Part shown: one piece after another, positions 60,389 to 64,000 of the stretch
Layout of the letters: every line of letters begins with the position of its first letter
Numbering within the stretch: the first letter of the stretch is position 1
Origin: CBIHON01 sp966211965
Lineage (GTDB): Bacteria; Pseudomonadota; Gammaproteobacteria; Burkholderiales; Burkholderiaceae_D
Assembly: GCA_966211965.1 (NCBI GenBank)
Contig: CBIHON010000010.1
Span: 65,462-129,461 of the forward strand
Direction: 5' to 3'
Length of the DNA stretch: 64,000 bases
Made by a program: the position numbers and the translations under genes
Notes under the pieces: model-generated
Database searches by the model: none
What the model was told of the DNA's origin: nothing
The model's input: the letters and a program-made list of their open reading frames with translations, nothing else

Positions 60389-61291
60389 ATGGCTTATCTT
60401 CCTCATCTTCAGACCTTTCTTGCCGTGTACCGAGCCGGTACGGTGACGCGGGCGGCGCAGCAGCTCAACCTGACCCAGCCTGCTGCGTCCGGCCATATCA
60501 AAGCGCTGGAAAGCCGCCTCGGCCGCAAATTGTTCGATCGCCTCGGACGCGGGGTCAGTCCCACCCCGGCCGGGCATGAGCTGGCGCGCAGCGTGGCTGC
60601 CCATCTTGATGCGCTTGAATCGAGCCTTGCCGCCGGAATGCTGGGGCAGGGCGGTCTGGCCGGGATCGTGCACGTCGGGGGCCCGGCTGAATTCGTCGGC
60701 ACGAAAATATTGCCCATCCTTGGTCCCTTGGTAGATGCCGGAATGGAATTGCGCTTCCGGCTTGGTGTTCTGGACGAACTGCTGGAGCCGCTCGAGGCGG
60801 GGGAGCTGGACTTGGCGATCGCGACACGCCGCGTGCCGCGGCGCGGAATCGCCTATCAGGAGTTGCATCGGGAAGAGTTCGTGCTGGTCGGCGGTGCAGC
60901 TTGGGCCAGCCGTCTGGCATCCGGAAGGCAGCGAATGCTGGAGGCCATCATCGCGGCGCCGATTCTGGCCTACGATACCGAACTGCCCATTATCCGGCGA
61001 TATTTTCGGTTGGCTTTCGGAGCGCAAGCCGAAAAAGCCGCAGCGGTGGTGGTGCCGGATCTGCGCAGCCTGATGCTGGCGGCCGCAGCAGGTGTCGGCA
61101 TCAGCGTTTTACCTCGTTATCTGTGCGAACGCGGTTTGGAGACTGGCGAGCTGGTTCAACTGTACGCGCCTGAAAAAGCGATCGTCAATACGATCTATCT
61201 CGCCTGGAACCGGCAGGCGGTTCGCTCGCAGCGCGTTGCTTATGTTCGCGATTCGATTCTGGGGCGTGTTGCCGGGCTTCCGCGCAGTTAG
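60389..61291 (+). CDS. LysR-family transcriptional regulator
   Basis: A 300-residue LysR-type regulator. The N-terminal winged HTH (MAYLPHLQTFLAVYRAGTVTRAAQQLNLTQ and then AASGHIKALESRL) occupies about 1-60. The effector domain is at about 90-300. It is divergent from the DJ-1/Hsp31-like gene. The shared gap is A+T-rich near this start (a dyad ATAAAT-AA-ATTTAT around 60379-60392). Its last four bases overlap the end of the convergent diguanylate cyclase gene. The inducer is unknown; electrophile or oxidant sensing would fit the neighbour. Confidence 0.92.
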   Translation: MAYLPHLQTFLAVYRAGTVTRAAQQLNLTQPAASGHIKALESRLGRKLFDRLGRGVSPTPAGHELARSVAAHLDALESSLAAGMLGQGGLAGIVHVGGPAEFVGTKILPILGPLVDAGMELRFRLGVLDELLEPLEAGELDLAIATRRVPRRGIAYQELHREEFVLVGGAAWASRLASGRQRMLEAIIAAPILAYDTELPIIRRYFRLAFGAQAEKAAAVVVPDLRSLMLAAAAGVGISVLPRYLCERGLETGELVQLYAPEKAIVNTIYLAWNRQAVRSQRVAYVRDSILGRVAGLPRS

Positions 61292-63618
61292 GGCGTTTGG
61301 CGCTCCGCTCCGCCATCGCCGAAAGGCGCCACGCAATAGGTATTGCGCCCTTCGGCTTTGGCCTGGTACAGCATTTCGTCGGCGCGCTTGATCAGGGTTT
61401 TGGGATCGGTGTGGTCGCCATTGTAGAAGGCCAAACCGATGCTGGCCGATGCCGACACCGAGACGCCTTCCAGAGAAAACGGCGCCTGCATGGATTGCAC
61501 GATTTTTGCGGCCACGGTGACTGCATCCTGCGGCGTGGCGACATCCTCCATGATGACGGTGAATTCATCGCCGCCGAGACGGGCTACCGTGTCGATTGAA
61601 CGCAGGGTGCGCGATAGCCGGCCTGCGAATGCCTTGAGCAGCATGTCGCCGGCCAAGTGGCCCATGGTATCGTTGATTCTCTTGAAATGGTCGACGTCCA
61701 GATACATGATTGCCATCAGCGTCTTGTTGGTCTTGGCGTGCGCCATGGCGTCGGACAGCTTTTGTTCGAAGCCGGCGCGATTCATCAATCCCGTCAGACT
61801 GTCGATCTGCGTCAGGTGTACCAGGCGCCGTTCTTCGGCCTTTTTTGCCGTGATGTCCTGGATCATGACGTGGAACCCGACCACCTCGCGGCTATCCTCT
61901 GCGAACTGCGGGATATAAGTCGACTCGGCGCAATGGTAGGCGCCGCCGGCCTGTTCTTCTTTTTCGAAAGTGACGGTCTCGCCTTGCAGGACGCGCAGGA
62001 TATACGGTTCGATGATACGGTACTCGTCTTCGCCCAGCAACTCGCGCACTGTCTTGTCGCGAATCGCATCGCGGCTGACGCCGAATGCACGTTCATAGGC
62101 AATGTTGTTGAAGCGATAGCGCTCGTCCGCATCGACATAGGCCACCAGCGCGGGCAGGGTGTCGGTGATCGTGCGCAGGCGCTGTTCGCTCTTGGACAAG
62201 GCTTGTTCGGCTTCGCGTCGAGCAGTGATGTCGTCAACGCTGCCGACATATCCCTGGTTGCGGCCGTCGACCAGGATCGGCGCGGTTTTCATCGAGGCCC
62301 AGACGATGCGCCCGTTCGGATGGCGGAAACGGTATACACCTTGATACGGCTGATTGGTGCGCGAGGATTTGCTCCATGCCTGGAATACCTTGAGCCGGTC
62401 CTCGGGGTGGATTGCCTTGGCCCAGCCGTCCCCCAGTGCCTGTTCGCGCGTGTATCCCGACATTTCTTCGTAGGTCCGGTTGACGTAGGTGCACGCGCCG
62501 TCGGGACCGGTGCGAAACAAGCCGAGCGGTGAGGCATCGTTGACGGCCGCCAGTTCAGCTTGTTGTGTGCGCAGTTCGAGTTCTTGCTCGCGGCGGCCGG
62601 TGATGTCTTCTGCAATCCCCAGGATGTATTCGACCCGGTTTCCCTCATCGAACAGCGGCACCGAGATGACACGCAGATAATGCAAGCCGCCGTCCTGCCG
62701 TTCGAACGGCACTTCCGGAATATCGGCAACCTTGGGATCTGCCAGCATTTGCCGGTCGAGCGCTTCGAATTGCTCGGCCAACTGGGTTGAAAACGCCTCG
62801 CGATTGGTCTTGCCGATCACCTTATCCGCACGATAACCGGTGACCGCTTCAGCCGCCTGGTTCCATACGATCATGCTGCCGAAATTTTCCGGCCGTACAC
62901 TGCGTGCATAAATCAGCACTGGCAAATAGTCGATCAACGAATGGAGGAACGCGCGGTTGTTGCGTGTTTCCATTTCGATGGATTTACGTTCCGAAATGTC
63001 GCGCGTGGTGACGGCTACGCCATCATCCAGCGGAACGATCTGGTGATGCAGCCAGCGTGCCTTGATGTCCTGGGAATTGACCTCGAATTCCTCTTCCCAG
63101 GGGATACGCGTGTTGACGACCTTGACATACTTGTCGAAAAAGCTCGCGATGGGCATGTCCGGCAGCACGTTACTGAGCTTTTGCCCGACTGCTTCTTCCC
63201 TCGAGATGCCGAAAAGCTTGGCAGCATTGTCGTTGATGTCGGTGAAGAGAAAGTCTGTGATTTGAAGATCTGGGCCACGACAGGATTTCAGGAGGTAGAA
63301 GGCATTAAAACTGCCTTCAGTGGCAGCGGTAAAAACCGCTTGCGCTTGTTTGGCCAGCAGTTCGCTGCGGCGCAGGCGTCGAATCTGCAGGATGAGTGCA
63401 ACCGCGGTGCTGCAAATGCATAGCGAACCGATGATCCCGAATGCTTGTCCGAGGAAGCCGGCGCTTTCGCCCGGTAAACCGAAGTACAGTGCCGCCCACC
63501 AGGCGGCGAGCAGGAGGAGTGCGCAAAACGGAAGCAGAATCAAAAGAGACAACCGCTCTCCCAGGCGATCGGTCGCGCCGCGAGGATTCGTCAATGGCTT
63601 GCCTGAAATTTGGATCAT
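61288..63618 (-). CDS. Membrane multi-PAS diguanylate cyclase
   Basis: A 776-residue inner-membrane sensor. Two TM helices near the N terminus (about 22-46 and 55-78) are followed by a row of PAS domains. The first begins AVFTAATEGSFNAFYLL, then FLHSLIDYLPVLIYAR, NDASPLGLFRTGPDG and TITDTLPALVAYVD, each with a PAC-like end (ISERK, ITGRRE, DITARRE, DITAKKAE). A C-terminal GGDEF domain (about 605-765) has RLGGDEF intact and an RxxD inhibitory site (RSID) five residues before it. There is no EAL domain, so it should only make cyclic di-GMP. Start at 63618 (MIQISGK); the frame opens upstream at a GTG. Confidence 0.93.
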   Translation of the reverse strand: MIQISGKPLTNPRGATDRLGERLSLLILLPFCALLLLAAWWAALYFGLPGESAGFLGQAFGIIGSLCICSTAVALILQIRRLRRSELLAKQAQAVFTAATEGSFNAFYLLKSCRGPDLQITDFLFTDINDNAAKLFGISREEAVGQKLSNVLPDMPIASFFDKYVKVVNTRIPWEEEFEVNSQDIKARWLHHQIVPLDDGVAVTTRDISERKSIEMETRNNRAFLHSLIDYLPVLIYARSVRPENFGSMIVWNQAAEAVTGYRADKVIGKTNREAFSTQLAEQFEALDRQMLADPKVADIPEVPFERQDGGLHYLRVISVPLFDEGNRVEYILGIAEDITGRREQELELRTQQAELAAVNDASPLGLFRTGPDGACTYVNRTYEEMSGYTREQALGDGWAKAIHPEDRLKVFQAWSKSSRTNQPYQGVYRFRHPNGRIVWASMKTAPILVDGRNQGYVGSVDDITARREAEQALSKSEQRLRTITDTLPALVAYVDADERYRFNNIAYERAFGVSRDAIRDKTVRELLGEDEYRIIEPYILRVLQGETVTFEKEEQAGGAYHCAESTYIPQFAEDSREVVGFHVMIQDITAKKAEERRLVHLTQIDSLTGLMNRAGFEQKLSDAMAHAKTNKTLMAIMYLDVDHFKRINDTMGHLAGDMLLKAFAGRLSRTLRSIDTVARLGGDEFTVIMEDVATPQDAVTVAAKIVQSMQAPFSLEGVSVSASASIGLAFYNGDHTDPKTLIKRADEMLYQAKAEGRNTYCVAPFGDGGAERQTP

Positions 63619-64000
63619 TGATGCTGTGGGCTCCGGAAGGCACTGTCGCTCTCGGCATCGCTTTGGATTGCTTGTTATTGATGATTGGCCGAGCCGGGAG
63701 CGCGACACGCCTCAGCCATTCGCGTGAAAGTCGTGTAGCTGCCCGCTCCGCGTCTCTTTTTGTTTGAAGGAGGAAGACGGCCATGGCGCTTTCATCATTC
63801 GGCAATGGCACTCAACCATGGCCGTTAGAGCGGTTTGACGGCGCGTGCAAGGGAGGTCAGGCCAGGGTGAGAAGCGTAGCCGTACGGAGGTACGGTGAGC
63901 ATCGCAGGCCCGAGACGGCCTCCTTTCATGCATCGGCAAACCACTCTAGAGCAGTTTCAGCCTGACCGTACAGGAGCCAAGGTTGAGTCGAGAAGCGCAA
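63619..64000. other. 382 bases to the window end without a convincing gene
   Basis: It contains the leader of the cyclase gene and a structured repeat at 63827-63947. Short ORFs on both strands are compositionally unlike the genes of the window. A gene may begin beyond base 64000. Confidence 0.5.
63827..63947. repeat. Nested inverted-repeat element at the window end
   Basis: Outer arms AGAGCGGTTTG (63827-63837) and CAAACCACTCT (63937-63947, one mismatch), middle arms AAGGGAGG (63849-63856) and CCTCCTTT (63919-63926). The inner perfect stem is CCGTAC-GGAG-GTACGG (63880-63895). It is a nested fold of about 120 bases, either a mobile repeat or a structured RNA. Confidence 0.55.

Overview
The window reads as chromosomal DNA of a betaproteobacterium, most likely Burkholderiales and within that Oxalobacteraceae (Herminiimonas/Collimonas/Herbaspirillum-like). 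The reasons are the housekeeping order pyrG-kdsA-eno-ftsB, the pair dapA-bamC, the protein sequence types, and a base composition that looks to be in the high 50s % GC by eye. No rRNA, tRNA, CRISPR array, prophage or complete insertion sequence was recognised. Coding density is high. Many long antisense ORFs are shadows of high-GC codon usage.

Layout. 1-2.8 kb: the start of a secreted beta-helix-like protein, then a three-gene signalling operon (receiver, CheC-type phosphatase, diguanylate cyclase). 2.8-8.0 kb: ghrA-like reductase, VOC protein, LysR regulator, rpiA, yggX, argA. 8.2-12.2 kb: hrpA. 12.2-14.6 kb: an operon of a GT28/MGDG-synthase-like glycosyltransferase, an exported tyrosine-phosphatase-like protein and an exported START-like protein. 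14.8-18.3 kb: orphan xdhC, dcd, an SDR, a decayed HbpS-like gene and a small zinc-ribbon-like protein. 18.4-21.4 kb: a second chemosensory-like module (CheA-like membrane kinase without a CheW-binding domain, receiver, CheX). 22-28.2 kb: alpha/beta hydrolase-lpxR, then pyrG-kdsA-eno-ftsB. 28.2-32.8 kb: a more A+T-rich, accessory-looking stretch with two small genes, an actinobacterial-type asd behind an apparent attenuator, a three-TM protein and a ClpP-fold exported protein. 32.8-41 kb: a GH39-like secreted enzyme, hslO, a gamma-carbonic-anhydrase-like protein, a DUF455 protein, a patatin, and an acyl-CoA synthetase divergent from an alpha/beta hydrolase. 41-45.5 kb: hybrid histidine kinase plus HD-GYP response regulator. 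45.6-53 kb: RNase AM-like PHP protein, htpX, yciO, an M50 protease, trpS, a methyltransferase, dapA, bamC. 53-64 kb: a repeat-rich lipoprotein, a ribosomal-oxygenase-like cupin, slyD, a periplasmic phosphoesterase-like protein coupled to mutS, a DJ-1/Hsp31-like protein divergent from a LysR regulator, and a membrane multi-PAS diguanylate cyclase.

How it fits together. Four loci concern phospho-relay or cyclic-di-GMP signalling: two diguanylate cyclases, one HD-GYP phosphodiesterase, and a CheA-like kinase with CheC and CheX phosphatases. Lysine/diaminopimelate synthesis appears twice (asd and dapA). Cell-envelope functions are spread throughout (kdsA, lpxR, bamC, M50 protease, htpX, GT28).

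The strongest unexplained signal is the asd leader at 30466-30612. It combines a good sigma70 promoter, an AUG placed almost exactly at the predicted transcription start, and a 20-codon leader peptide rich in Lys, Thr, Ile and Met. These are followed by four mutually exclusive RNA segments ending in an intrinsic terminator just before asd. It has every element of a ribosome-mediated attenuator for the aspartate amino-acid family. Intergenic regions also carry several distinct families of palindromic repeats. All calls are from reading the sequence; no database search was possible.
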